Source of the DNA: Burkholderia lata
GTDB lineage: Bacteria > Pseudomonadota > Gammaproteobacteria > Burkholderiales > Burkholderiaceae
Assembly: GCF_902499335.1 (NCBI RefSeq)
Contig: NZ_CABVQK010000009.1
Location: forward strand, 124,001 to 188,000
Direction: 5' to 3'
Length of the DNA stretch: 64,000 nucleotides
Position 1 is the stretch's first letter. Every line of letters starts with the position of its first letter. The position numbers and the translations under genes are program-made. The notes below the pieces were generated by a model. That model was not told the origin of the DNA. It was given only the letters and a program-made list of their open reading frames with translations, and ran no database searches. Shown in pieces: positions 35,623 through 44,594 of the stretch.

Positions 35623-36981
35623 TCACACCAATTCGCCGAGACACGCGTCGAACTGCGTGACAAGCCGGTCGACATCATCGGCCGTCGTCTGCGGACACAC
35701 GAGCATCATGTTGTGGAACGGCGTGATCAGCACGCCGCGATTCAGCAGGTACAGGTGCACGATGTGTTCGAGTTCGCTGTCGAGCTGCTCACCGGCGAGC
35801 GTGCCGTTGCGCGGCGGCGCGGGCGCGAATTGAAACTCGGTGCGCGCACCGATGCGCGTCACGCACCACGGCAGTTTGTGTTTCGCGATCGCCTGCTCGA
35901 GCCCCGTCGCCAGCCGCGCGGCGAGTTCGAACATGTGCGCATAGGCGGCGTCGGTCGCGACTTCGGCCAGCGTCGCGCGTGTCGCTCGCATCGCGAGCAT
36001 GTTCGCGGTGAGCGTCGTGCCGATTCCCGAATGGCCGGGTGGCGCGTTCAGCTTCGCCTGCTTCGCGCGTTCGGCAAATTCCGCGCTGAACCCGTACACC
36101 GCGCACGGCACGCCGCCCGCGATCGGCTTGCCGACCACCAGCATGTCCGGCTCGAGATCGTGCGCAACCGCGTAGCCGCCCGGGCCGCTGCTGATCGTGT
36201 GCGTTTCGTCGATCACGAGCAGCGTGCCGTAGCGGCGCGTCAGTTCGCGTGCGGCTTCCCAGAAGCCAGGATCGGGCAGCACCATCCCGATGTTCGTCAT
36301 CGCGGGCTCGGCGAGCACGCAGGCGACATCGCCGCCTTTCAGCGCCGCTTCGAGCGCGGCCAGGTCGTTGAATTCGACGACGCGGGTGTTCGCGAGCAGG
36401 TCATATGACTGCCCGAGCAGGCTGTCGCGCTGCACGGGGCGGCCATCGACGAGATCGACGAACACGTCGTCGACCGTGCCGTGATAGCAGCCGTTGAATA
36501 CCACGATCGTATTGCGGCCGGTGGCGGCGCGTGCCCAGCGCAGCACGAAGCGGTTCGCGTCGCTCGCGCTGAGCGCGAACTGCCAGACCGGCAGCCTGAA
36601 GCGGCGCGCGAGTTCGCGTGCGACCCATGCGGCGTCCTCGCTCGGCAGCATCGTCGTGTAGCCGCGCGTGGCCTGCTCGACGAGCGCACGTGCGACGGGT
36701 TCGGGCGCGTGGCCGAACATCGCGCCGGTGTCGCCGAGGCAGAAGTCCACGTAGCGATGGCCGTCGACGTCGGTGAACGTCGCGCCACGCGCCTCCTTCA
36801 CATACAGCGAGAACGGCGTCGACCAATCCTGCATCCAGTGCAACGGCACGCCGAACAGCAAATGCTCCGACGCTTCCGCGGACAGGGCGCGGGAGACCGG
36901 CATGGCTTCGGTGAACGCGCGGCGCTCGCGATCGAACAGCGCGCGGGCGCGGATGAGGTCGACTCCGTGGCGGGTAGGCAA
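35623..36981 (-). CDS. Class III aminotransferase (glutamate-1-semialdehyde aminomutase-like)
   Basis: A PLP enzyme of about 452 residues. The cofactor lysine is in MLVVGKPIAGGVPCAVYG near residue 285, preceded by the Asp motif LVIDETHT near 260 and the GCYHGTVDD motif near 167. The class includes GSA aminomutase and omega-amino acid transaminases. The start appears to be TTG 36981: AGGAG ends six bases before it, while the TTG at 36987 would touch the ribosome-binding site and the first ATG lies far inside. The gene stands alone; nearby amino-acid genes suggest a catabolic amine or amino-acid substrate. Confidence 0.87.
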   Translation of the reverse strand: MPTRHGVDLIRARALFDRERRAFTEAMPVSRALSAEASEHLLFGVPLHWMQDWSTPFSLYVKEARGATFTDVDGHRYVDFCLGDTGAMFGHAPEPVARALVEQATRGYTTMLPSEDAAWVARELARRFRLPVWQFALSASDANRFVLRWARAATGRNTIVVFNGCYHGTVDDVFVDLVDGRPVQRDSLLGQSYDLLANTRVVEFNDLAALEAALKGGDVACVLAEPAMTNIGMVLPDPGFWEAARELTRRYGTLLVIDETHTISSGPGGYAVAHDLEPDMLVVGKPIAGGVPCAVYGFSAEFAERAKQAKLNAPPGHSGIGTTLTANMLAMRATRATLAEVATDAAYAHMFELAARLATGLEQAIAKHKLPWCVTRIGARTEFQFAPAPPRNGTLAGEQLDSELEHIVHLYLLNRGVLITPFHNMMLVCPQTTADDVDRLVTQFDACLGELV

Positions 36982-37276
36982 AGGCAACTCCTGGGCTGTG
37001 AAGGTACGGAAACGATAGCGCGGGCGCCGGGGGGATGAACAGACGCGGAATTACGGAGGCGGGCTGGCGTTGGCGCGGCCGCCAGGGCGGGGCCGACGCG
37101 GGGATATTTTTTCTAAAAGTTTTTGCGCATAAACCGGCGACGGGCGGCCCGACCTGTTTTATTGCATGGAAAGTGGGTGGGCGCTCACATCGTTGGCGAT
37201 GGATCCGGTGTGGACGAAGCGGGCACAAGGACGCGTCTGGCTACGTGCCGCGATGCCCGTTCGCCGCCGTATCGCG

Positions 37277-37786
37277 TTACGCGAGCGTCTTGATCATGTG
37301 GTGCTCGTCGTAGAAGCGGCCATCGACGAACATCGAGCGCGGTTCCGTGCCGAACCGGACAAACCCCTGCGACGCATACAGCCGCTCCGCGGTGGCGTTG
37401 ACCTCGTTCACGCACAGCATCAGCTGCTTGCATTGCCATGCCTGCGCCGCGTGCGCGGTCGCGCTTTCGAGCAGCGTCTGCGCGATGCCTTGCCCGCGAT
37501 AAGCGGGATCGACGAACACGCCCCAGATCGTCGCCTTGTGCGCGATCTTCACGCGCGCATCGCGGCGCACGCCGGTGATGCCGACGAGCGTATCGCCGTC
37601 GAACGCGCCGAACACGGCACGTTCGTGGGTCGGCGTGATGCGCGTCGCGAATTCGTCGACCGGCACCTGCGATTCTTCGTCGAGCGTCGGCAGGAACGAG
37701 GTGGGCGCGGTGTCGACCGCACGCAGGCGAACGGTCTGGAAATGGGCGGCGTCGGCCGCATCGAGCAGGCGAGTCGTGATCGTCAT
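37277..37786 (-). CDS. GNAT-family N-acetyltransferase
   Basis: A 169-residue GNAT protein. The acetyl-CoA pyrophosphate loop is VDPAYRGQGIAQTLLESA near residues 93-110, after the beta-4 strand ATIWGVFV, and the C-terminal ERLYASQGFVRFGTEPRSM block is typical. The acceptor (amino acid, antibiotic or protein N-terminus) cannot be told from sequence. ATG 37786 gives the normal N-terminus MTITTRLLDAADAAHFQ; the frame is open further upstream without family similarity. Confidence 0.88.
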   Translation of the reverse strand: MTITTRLLDAADAAHFQTVRLRAVDTAPTSFLPTLDEESQVPVDEFATRITPTHERAVFGAFDGDTLVGITGVRRDARVKIAHKATIWGVFVDPAYRGQGIAQTLLESATAHAAQAWQCKQLMLCVNEVNATAERLYASQGFVRFGTEPRSMFVDGRFYDEHHMIKTLA

Positions 37787-37913
37787 CGGGGGCGTTCCGG
37801 TTGAGGGGCGTGCATGCCGGCGCGGGCCGTTACGGCCGCGGGATGCATCGTTGTTATCGTAATAGGAATCCGGATGTCGCGCGGCGACCTTCGGCACCGC
37901 CGCGTGCTCGATT

Positions 37914-38549
37914 TCAGATCGCGTCGCGCGGCCGCTTTGCATCGCCGTCGACGCAGCACGCGAGCACCTCGGCATCGGTGTCGCCGACGCTCAGGTACAC
38001 GTGCCCGACCGCGCTGTCGAAATAAAGGCTGTCGCCGGCGCCGAGCCGGTATGCATGGCCGTTCTCGAAGCGCAGCTCCAGCTCGCCGCTCAGCACGAAC
38101 ACGAACTCCTCGCCGCTGTGCCGGATGTAGTCGGCGAAGTCCGACAGCTTGCGCGCATGGATCCGCCCACGCACGGGCACCATCCGCTTGCCGGTCAGGT
38201 CGTTCGCGAGCATCCCGTATGCATAGTTCGGCGTGTCGTAGACCATCTGCTGGCCTGCCGGCGTGAACGACGGCGTCATCGCGCCGGCGGGCGCGGGGCG
38301 GCCGAACATCGTGTCGAAGTCGAGCGCGAGCGCATGCGTGAGCGCCGCGAACTTGTCGTAGGTGAGCGCGATGTCGCCGCGCTCGGCCTTCGAAATCGTC
38401 GATACCGCGATGCCGGAGCGCTCGGACAGTTGCGCAAGTGTCAGGCCGCGCGACTTGCGGGCGTCGCGCAGCCGCGCGCCGACCGTCTGGTGGTCGAGCT
38501 GCGGCGCGGCATCGGTGGGCGGCGGAACGGGAACGGTGGATTTGGGCAT
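37914..38549 (-). CDS. XRE-family regulator with cupin domain
   Basis: A 211-residue regulator: a helix-turn-helix of the XRE type at residues 25-80 (LTLAQLSERSGIAVSTISKAERGDI) and a C-terminal Cupin_2 domain from about residue 135 (GEEFVFVLSGELELRFENGHAYRLGAGDSLYFDS). This architecture is common in regulators of amino-acid, putrescine and related catabolic genes, with the cupin as sensor. It is divergent from the RidA-DadA-permease group. Two operator-like repeats 22 bases apart lie 45-76 bases upstream of its start. Confidence 0.9.
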   Translation of the reverse strand: MPKSTVPVPPPTDAAPQLDHQTVGARLRDARKSRGLTLAQLSERSGIAVSTISKAERGDIALTYDKFAALTHALALDFDTMFGRPAPAGAMTPSFTPAGQQMVYDTPNYAYGMLANDLTGKRMVPVRGRIHARKLSDFADYIRHSGEEFVFVLSGELELRFENGHAYRLGAGDSLYFDSAVGHVYLSVGDTDAEVLACCVDGDAKRPRDAI

Positions 38550-38593
38550 GCGGATACGGGGGCGCGACGTGCGCGGCGTAAATACGGGTTTTG

Positions 38594-38625
38594 TCGTATA
38601 CGAGAATTACTTTTCTCGTATATGA
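38594..38625. promoter_or_regulatory. Paired operators, probable XRE-cupin target
   Basis: TCGTATACGA, a perfect palindrome (38594-38603), and TCGTATATGA (38616-38625) are spaced exactly 22 bases apart, about two helical turns, in the divergent spacer between the XRE-cupin gene and the RidA gene. The arrangement suggests cooperative binding on one DNA face. Confidence 0.7.
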
Positions 38626-38837
38626 TAATTTTCGTCGAAATCGCCGATGGAGGGCGTGACGGTCACTCTAGCATCGGACTGCGCGAAACTCGCGCGGCCG
38701 GTGCGGCCGGCGTGAACGACACGTGTGCGTATCGGCGCGGCTCGCCCGTGCGGCGGTTGCCCGATCCGGCGCACGGCAGCGGTTTTTCCCAGTCATTTTC
38801 CCGGCCGGTCGTGGCCGGACACGCGAAGGTGCTATCC

Positions 38838-39191
38838 ATGTCCAGTGAAATCAAACGTCTGCAGACCGGCGCGCGCATGAGCCAGGTCGTGATCGCGAAC
38901 GGCTTCGTCCACCTGGCCGGCCAGGTGCCCGATACGGCCGGCGCGCCGATCGCCGTGCAGGCGACCGAAATCCTCACGCGCATCGACGCGCTGCTCGCAT
39001 CGGCCGGCGTCGACAAGACGCGCGTGCTGACGGCCAACGTGTGGCTCAGCGATGCCGCGCACTTCGACGCGTTCAATGCAGTGTGGGACGCATGGGTGCC
39101 GGCCGGCCACGCGCCGACCCGCGCGTGCGTGCAGGCGTTGCTGATGAAGCCCGGTCTCGACGTCGAGATCGCCGTGACCGCGCTCGCCTGA
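38838..39191 (+). CDS. RidA-family reactive enamine/imine deaminase
   Basis: A 117-residue RidA (YjgF/YER057c) protein. It has NGFVHLAGQVPD near residue 22, the helix TEILTRIDALLASAG and the C-terminal LLMKPGLDVEIAVTAL. The usual RidA arginine in the CxR-type motif is replaced by context ACVQALL, so it belongs to a RidA-like subfamily rather than the classic one. It probably clears imine intermediates made by the amino-acid oxidoreductase gene that starts 31 bases downstream. ATG 38838 is the natural start. Confidence 0.87.
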   Translation: MSSEIKRLQTGARMSQVVIANGFVHLAGQVPDTAGAPIAVQATEILTRIDALLASAGVDKTRVLTANVWLSDAAHFDAFNAVWDAWVPAGHAPTRACVQALLMKPGLDVEIAVTALA

Positions 39192-39222
39192 CGCTCGCGC
39201 CGCGCGCCCCGAGGAACTCCCG

Positions 39223-40473
39223 ATGACATTCGACACGCTCGTCCTGGGTGGCGGCATGATCGGCGTGTCCGTTGCGGTTCACCTGCAACAGCGCGGCCTG
39301 TCGGTCGCGCTCGTCGACCGCAAGGCGCCCGGCAACGAGACGTCGCTCGGCAATGCCGGGCTGATCCAGCGCGAAGGCGTGTATCCGTATGCGTTCCCGC
39401 GCGGCTTCGGCACGCTGCTGAAATACGCGTGCAACCGCTCGCCCGACGTCCGCTATCACGTCGGCGCGCTGCCGAAGCTGATCCCGTTCCTGTACCGCTA
39501 CTGGCGCAACTCGCATCCGGCGCGCCATGCCGAGATCGCGCGTGCTTATGCGCCGCTGATCGAACACTGCGTGACCGAGCATCGCGCGCTGATCGCAGCG
39601 TCCGGCGCCGGCGCACTGCTGCGCGAAGGCGGCTGGCTGAAGGTGTTCCGCACGGCCGCGACCCGCGATGCCGAAACGCGCGATGCCGAGCGCTGGCGGG
39701 CCGAATACGGCGTGACCTTCGACGCGCTCGATGCGGCCGCGCTGCGCGACGCGGAGCCGAACCTGAGCCGCGCGCTGGTCGGCGCGCTGCGTTATACGGG
39801 CTCCGATTCGATCAGCGATCCGAATGCACTCGTGACGGCCTATGCGCGCCACTTCGAGCAACTCGGCGGCCGCATCCTGACCGGCGACGCGCTGACGCTG
39901 TCGGCCGCGAACGGCTGGCGCGTCGATACCGCGCAAGGCCAGGTCGACGCGCGTGCGGCGGTCGTCGCGCTCGGGCCCTGGTCGGACCTGCTGTGCGAGC
40001 GGCTCGGCTACACGCTGCCGCTTGCAGTCAAGCGCGGCTATCACATGCACTACGCGGCGCAGCCGGGCGCACGGCTGAACGGCCCCGTACTCGACGCCGA
40101 CAGCGGCTTCCTGATCACGCCGATGACGCGCGGCATCCGCCTGACGACCGGCGTCGAGCTCGGCTATCGCGATACGCCGCCGACGCCCACCCAGCTCGCC
40201 GCCGTCGAACCGGTCGCCCGCGAGCTGTTTCCACTCGGCGCGCGCGTCGACGGCGCGCCGTGGCTCGGCCGCCGGCCGTGCACGCCCGACATGCTGCCCG
40301 TGATCGGCGCCGCGCCGCGCCGCCGCGATCTATGGTTCGCGTTCGGGCATGCGCATCACGGCTTCACGCTCGGCCCCGTGACCGGCCGGCTGGTTGCCGA
40401 CCTGATGACCGGCACGCAACCGTTCGTCGACCCGGCGCCGTATCGCGTCGAACGCTTTCTGCACGGCCGCTGA
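39223..40473 (+). CDS. FAD-dependent D-amino-acid dehydrogenase (DadA-like)
   Basis: A 416-residue flavoprotein of the DAO family. The FAD loop VLGGGMIGVSVAVHLQQRGLSVALVDR occupies residues 5-32 and GNETSLGNAGLIQ near 38 is typical of DadA. The C-terminal GHAHHGFTLGPVTGRLVADL is the second FAD-binding block. It would oxidise an amino acid to its imino acid at the membrane face or in the cytoplasm, which fits the RidA gene before it and the amino-acid permease after it. GAGGAACTCC precedes the ATG. Confidence 0.9.
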   Translation: MTFDTLVLGGGMIGVSVAVHLQQRGLSVALVDRKAPGNETSLGNAGLIQREGVYPYAFPRGFGTLLKYACNRSPDVRYHVGALPKLIPFLYRYWRNSHPARHAEIARAYAPLIEHCVTEHRALIAASGAGALLREGGWLKVFRTAATRDAETRDAERWRAEYGVTFDALDAAALRDAEPNLSRALVGALRYTGSDSISDPNALVTAYARHFEQLGGRILTGDALTLSAANGWRVDTAQGQVDARAAVVALGPWSDLLCERLGYTLPLAVKRGYHMHYAAQPGARLNGPVLDADSGFLITPMTRGIRLTTGVELGYRDTPPTPTQLAAVEPVARELFPLGARVDGAPWLGRRPCTPDMLPVIGAAPRRRDLWFAFGHAHHGFTLGPVTGRLVADLMTGTQPFVDPAPYRVERFLHGR

Positions 40474-40579
40474 ACCGGCGACCGTGCGCTGCAGCAGGGC
40501 GGCCGGCACACGACGCCGGCCGCTCCATCCAGCGGCTGGCCGATCCGGCTCGCCGCGACGATCAACGACTGGAGACAAC

Positions 40580-41971
40580 ATGCAACAGCACACGATGCGG
40601 CGCGAGCTCGGCGCGCGCCAGATCTCGTTCATGGCCCTCGGCATGGCCATCGGCGTCGGCCTGTTCCTCGGCTCGGCGTCCGCGATCAAGGCGGCCGGGC
40701 CCGGCGCGCTCGTCGCGTACCTGATCGGCGGCGCGATGATCTTCCTGATCATGCGCGCGCTCGGCGAGATGGCGGTGCACCGGCCCGTGTCCGGCTCGTT
40801 CGGTGCGTATGCGTTCGAATACGTCGGGCCGTTCGCGGGCTACGTGGTCGGGTGGAGCTACTGGCTGCTGATGGTCGGCGTCGGTGTCGCGGAAACGACC
40901 GCCATCGGCATCTATATGGGTTTCTGGTTTCCGGACGTGCCGCAGTGGCTGTGGGTCGTGTCGGCCATCGCTGCGATCTCGGCGTTCAACCTGCTCAACG
41001 TGAAGGTGTACGGCGAGCTGGAGTTCTGGTTCGCGATCGTGAAGGTCGTGACGATCGTGCTGATGATCGCGGGCGGCGCGCTGATCGTGTTCACGGGGAT
41101 CGGACATGGCGGCGAGCCCGTCGGCCTGTCGAACCTGTGGCGCCACGGCGGCGTGTTTCCGCATGGCGTGCTCGGGGTCGTGAGCGCGCTGCCGATCGTC
41201 GCGTATTCGTTCGCGGGTGTCGAGATGATCGGCCTCACGGCAGGCGAGGCGCGCGAGCCGCAGAAGATGATCCCGCGCGCGATCAACTCGGTGCTGTGGC
41301 GCATCCTGATCTTCTACGTCGGCGCGCTGTTCATCATCATGGCGCTCTATCCGTGGCACGAGCTCGGCGAGCATGGCAGCCCGTTCGTGACGACGTTCGA
41401 ATCGCTCGGGCTGCGGCAGGCGGCCGGCATCGTCAACTTCGTGGTCGTGACGGCCGCATTGTCGAGCTTCAACTGCATCGTGTTCAGCGGCGCGCGCATG
41501 CTGTCGAGCATGGCCGGCAACGGCCTCGCGCCCGCGTCGTTCGCGGCGCTGAGCGCCAGCGGGTCGCCGTCGCGCGCGGTGCGGGCGACCGTGCTGTTCA
41601 TGTCGGTCGGCGTGGTGCTGAACTACGTGATCCCTGCACGCGTGTTCGGCTGGCTGATGTCGTTCCTGTCGTTCGACGTGGCCGTGATCTGGGCGATGAT
41701 CGTGCTGACGCACATGCGGTTCCGGCGCGTGCTGGCCGCGCGCGGCGAGACGGTGGCGTTCCGCATGCCGTACGCGTCGGTCACGTCGTGGATCTGCCTG
41801 GTGTTCGTCGCGTTCGTGTTCGTGATGCTCGGCGTCGATCCGTCGACACGCGGGTCGCTGTATGCCGGCGCGGCGGTGATGGCGTTGATGGCGATCATCT
41901 ACCGGCGTTCGCGGCACCTGCAGGCGGCCGCGCGGTCGACGCGTGTCGGGCTTGGCGTCGAGCGCGTGTGA
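40580..41971 (+). CDS. APC-superfamily amino acid permease
   Basis: A 463-residue amino acid transporter with 12 hydrophobic segments. The first helix carries the substrate-binding glycine motif GMAIGVGLFLGSASAIKAAGP, and the central GVEMIGLTAGEAREPQKMIPRAI block is characteristic of the AAT group (proline/GABA/aromatic permeases). It would import the amino acid handled by the DadA-like enzyme encoded just upstream. GGAGAC lies four bases before ATG 40580. Substrate not determinable. Confidence 0.92.
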   Translation: MQQHTMRRELGARQISFMALGMAIGVGLFLGSASAIKAAGPGALVAYLIGGAMIFLIMRALGEMAVHRPVSGSFGAYAFEYVGPFAGYVVGWSYWLLMVGVGVAETTAIGIYMGFWFPDVPQWLWVVSAIAAISAFNLLNVKVYGELEFWFAIVKVVTIVLMIAGGALIVFTGIGHGGEPVGLSNLWRHGGVFPHGVLGVVSALPIVAYSFAGVEMIGLTAGEAREPQKMIPRAINSVLWRILIFYVGALFIIMALYPWHELGEHGSPFVTTFESLGLRQAAGIVNFVVVTAALSSFNCIVFSGARMLSSMAGNGLAPASFAALSASGSPSRAVRATVLFMSVGVVLNYVIPARVFGWLMSFLSFDVAVIWAMIVLTHMRFRRVLAARGETVAFRMPYASVTSWICLVFVAFVFVMLGVDPSTRGSLYAGAAVMALMAIIYRRSRHLQAAARSTRVGLGVERV

Positions 41972-42064
41972 CGGTCATGCGCTGAGTCGCGGCTGTTGGT
42001 TCGGGGGAGTGGTCGTGCAACGGGGCGCGTGGGAGGCGGGTGCGAAGGCGCCGTGGCGGGGGCG

Positions 42065-42085
42065 GCGGCGCGTCATGCGCGCCGC
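42065..42085. terminator. Hairpin between convergent permease and lipoprotein genes
   Basis: GCGGCGCG (42065-42072) and CGCGCCGC (42078-42085) flank a 5-base loop in the 227-bp convergent gap. No T tract, so confidence is limited. Confidence 0.4.
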
Positions 42086-42198
42086 GCCGGCACGAAGGAT
42101 GAGGATGGCGTGAAGCCTGCGCGTCGTCGCGCCGGACTCGCGCCCGACGTCAAACGCACGAAGATGCGCCCGATCGCGTCAGGCGCATCGCATCGAAA

Positions 42199-42846
42199 TC
42201 AATACCGCGCCAGCTGATTGCCGTTGATCTGCACGCGATCGCCCGGCCGCAGGTTACCCGGCGACTGCACGTCGAACGAGCGCATCGAGCCGTCGCTGAC
42301 CTGTACGTCGATCCGGTAGCTGCTCGGGCCTTGCGCGGCACCCATCTGCTGGCCGATCTGGTTGCCGGCCACCGCACCGCCGAGCGCACCGATCACGGTT
42401 GCCGCATCGCGGCCGTGGCCGCGGCCGAACTGGTTGCCCACCAGGCCGCCGACCAGCGCGCCGACGACGGTGCCGGCGACACCCGACGGGCCGACCGAGC
42501 CGTTGACCGGCTGGATGTTCGAGACCGTGCCGTACTGCGTGCCGTAGCCGTTGCCGTATTGCTGCTGATTGCCGTACTGGTCATACGGCTGCGACCCGTA
42601 TTGCTGCTGGTTGCCGTACTGATCGTACGGCTGCGGCGCCTGGTTCGGATACGGCTGTTGCTGCTGCACGTAGCCGGGTTGCGAGTACGCGGGCTGCGCG
42701 TAGCCGGGCGTCGCGTATTGCTGCTGCTGCGGATACCCCGGCTGCGCGCCGTAGTAACCCGGCGCGACGCAGGCGGTCAGCGGAAGCGCCGCGACGGCGA
42801 CGAGCGAGGCGAACAGAACGGTCTTCGTGGAAGGCATGCGCATCAT
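42199..42846 (-). CDS. Glycine-zipper 2TM outer-membrane lipoprotein
   Basis: A 215-residue protein. A signal peptide ends in the lipobox Leu-Thr-Ala-Cys near residue 25. A Gln/Tyr/Pro-rich tract of about 80 residues follows and contains two near-identical YDQYGNQQQYG units. Residues 120-165 are a glycine-zipper (VAGTVVGALVGGLVGNQFGRGHG ... IGALGGAVAGNQIG in parts), and the last 45 form a small beta region of the SlyB/17-kDa antigen type. It is probably anchored in the outer membrane. Two adjacent ATGs (42846, 42843) follow AGGAA; the first is listed. Confidence 0.85.
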   Translation of the reverse strand: MMRMPSTKTVLFASLVAVAALPLTACVAPGYYGAQPGYPQQQQYATPGYAQPAYSQPGYVQQQQPYPNQAPQPYDQYGNQQQYGSQPYDQYGNQQQYGNGYGTQYGTVSNIQPVNGSVGPSGVAGTVVGALVGGLVGNQFGRGHGRDAATVIGALGGAVAGNQIGQQMGAAQGPSSYRIDVQVSDGSMRSFDVQSPGNLRPGDRVQINGNQLARY

Positions 42847-43310
42847 GATGGTTCCTGCATCGGCAACGGGTTCGCCGACGAAAGCCGGGACGGGTGGCGA
42901 ACTCGGCGTGAGTATAAGGAATGGCCGGTGGCGCGTCCGGTGCGGCCGGGTAACAACGTGTAAAGTCTGTTGCCGCGTAAATCGCCGCCCCGGCGGGGCG
43001 CTGAAGCGGCGCCCGGCATGGGCACGAGGCAGCCTCCGGACGCCTGCTTTCCGGTGATGCCGACGCGGCTCGGCCCTCGGTTTTTCCCCCGTTTTCCCCG
43101 CGATCCCGCCCCATCGCCGTGCCATGTCCCGCGGCCGCGCGTGCCGCGCATCGCGAAATCGAATGCGCGGCATCGCGACTTTTAATTGGCCTCGGGCGGT
43201 GGCGTCCGATATCGTGGCCGGATTCCCTGCCAACGGTCGCACCGTGCCGGCTGCGGTTCCTTCCCCTGTCCGCGCCGGTGTCGCGCCGCGACCGCCCCAC
43301 ATTCCGAGCC
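42847..43310. other. 464-bp divergent spacer, no gene seen
   Basis: It separates the glycine-zipper lipoprotein from the first deaminase-like gene. Open frames here are shadows without ribosome-binding sites. I see no strong inverted repeat or standard promoter. Confidence 0.5.
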
Positions 43311-44510
43311 ATGACCGATCGTATCTTCATCAACGCCGTCGACGCCGGCGGCCAGCCCACCAATCTCGTCGTCCGTGACGGCCGCTTTACCGCGATCGGC
43401 GCCGATTGCGCCGCCGCGCCCGGCGCGGAAACGATCGACCTCGACGGCCGCGTCGTGCTGCCCGGCTTCGTCGATGGCCACATCCACCTCGACAAGAGTT
43501 TCGTCGGCGATCGCTGGGTGCCGCACGAACCGGTCGGCACGCTGCGCGAGCGGCTCGCGGTCGAAAAGCGCCAGCTCGCGGCCGCGCCGCCGATCGTCGA
43601 ACGCGCGAATACGCTGATCGCGCAGGCCGCCGCATTCGGCACGGTCGCGATGCGCAGCCATGTGGACGTCGATGCGACGACGGGCCTGTCGAACCTGCAG
43701 GCCGTGATGGCCGCGCGCGAGCAATGGCGCGGGATCGTCGATATCGAACTCGTCGCGTTCCCGCAGGCCGGCGTCGTCACGTGCCCGGGTACCGCCGAGA
43801 TCCTCGACGCAGCCGTGCGCGAAGGCGCGGACGTGGTCGGCGGGATCGACCCGACGACGCTCGACGGCGATGCGGACGGCCAGCTCGACATCGTGTTCGG
43901 CATCGCCGAGAAGCGCGGCGCGAAGATCGACATCCACCTGCACGAGCCGGGTGAAACGGGCATCGCGCAACTGCTGCGGATCGCGGCGCGCACGCGCGCG
44001 GCGGGGCTCGGCGGCCGCGTGAACGTGAGCCACGCGTACGCGCTCGGCCAGGTGAGCGATGACGACGTGCAGCGCACCGCGGCGGCACTGGCCGAAGCCG
44101 GCGTGTCGATCCTGACGAATGCGCCGGGCGACTGCGCGTTTCCGCCGGTACAGCTGCTGCGCGATGCGGGCGTGCACGTGTTCGCGGGCAACGACAACAT
44201 CCGCGACGCTTGGTGGCCGTACGGCAACGGCGACATGCTGCAGCGCGCGATGATGGTCGGCTATCGGTCGGGCTTCTACACCGACGAAGCACTCGGCATC
44301 GCGCTGGACATGGCGACGCACGCCGGCGCGCGCGTGATCGGCAAGGATAACTATGGAATCGCGGTCGGCTGCGAAGCGACGTTCGTCGCGGTGCGTGCGC
44401 CGAATGCGGCGGCGGCCGTCGCGGGCGTGCCGGCCGAGCGCTGGGTGTTCCGTCGCGGCGAAAGCGACACGGGCGCGCCGTTCGCCCCCGCGCTTCGCTT
44501 CATGCGCTGA
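43311..44510 (+). CDS. Cytosine deaminase-like amidohydrolase, copy 1
   Basis: A 399-residue metal-dependent amidohydrolase. The motifs are DGHIHLDKSF near residue 55, SHVDVDATTG near 118, IHLHEPGE near 205, VNVSHAYALG near 235 and AGNDNIRDAW near 300, which together match the cytosine deaminase/N-isopropylammelide hydrolase branch. It has no signal peptide. The protein encoded 84 bases downstream is clearly homologous along its whole length, so the two arose by duplication or cooperate on related cyclic amidines. No transporter or regulator is adjacent in the same direction. Confidence 0.87.
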   Translation: MTDRIFINAVDAGGQPTNLVVRDGRFTAIGADCAAAPGAETIDLDGRVVLPGFVDGHIHLDKSFVGDRWVPHEPVGTLRERLAVEKRQLAAAPPIVERANTLIAQAAAFGTVAMRSHVDVDATTGLSNLQAVMAAREQWRGIVDIELVAFPQAGVVTCPGTAEILDAAVREGADVVGGIDPTTLDGDADGQLDIVFGIAEKRGAKIDIHLHEPGETGIAQLLRIAARTRAAGLGGRVNVSHAYALGQVSDDDVQRTAAALAEAGVSILTNAPGDCAFPPVQLLRDAGVHVFAGNDNIRDAWWPYGNGDMLQRAMMVGYRSGFYTDEALGIALDMATHAGARVIGKDNYGIAVGCEATFVAVRAPNAAAAVAGVPAERWVFRRGESDTGAPFAPALRFMR

Positions 44511-44594
44511 CCGACCTGACCGGCGGCACGGCACTTGCCGTGCCCCCTTCGCACCGACTGACTGACCGCACTGACCGACCACACCGGAACCGAC

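Noticed and set aside
37081..37135. T-rich stretch after the GNAT/aminotransferase spacer as a terminator
   Set aside because: There is no GC-rich stem before the T run in either direction for a gene that ends nearby.
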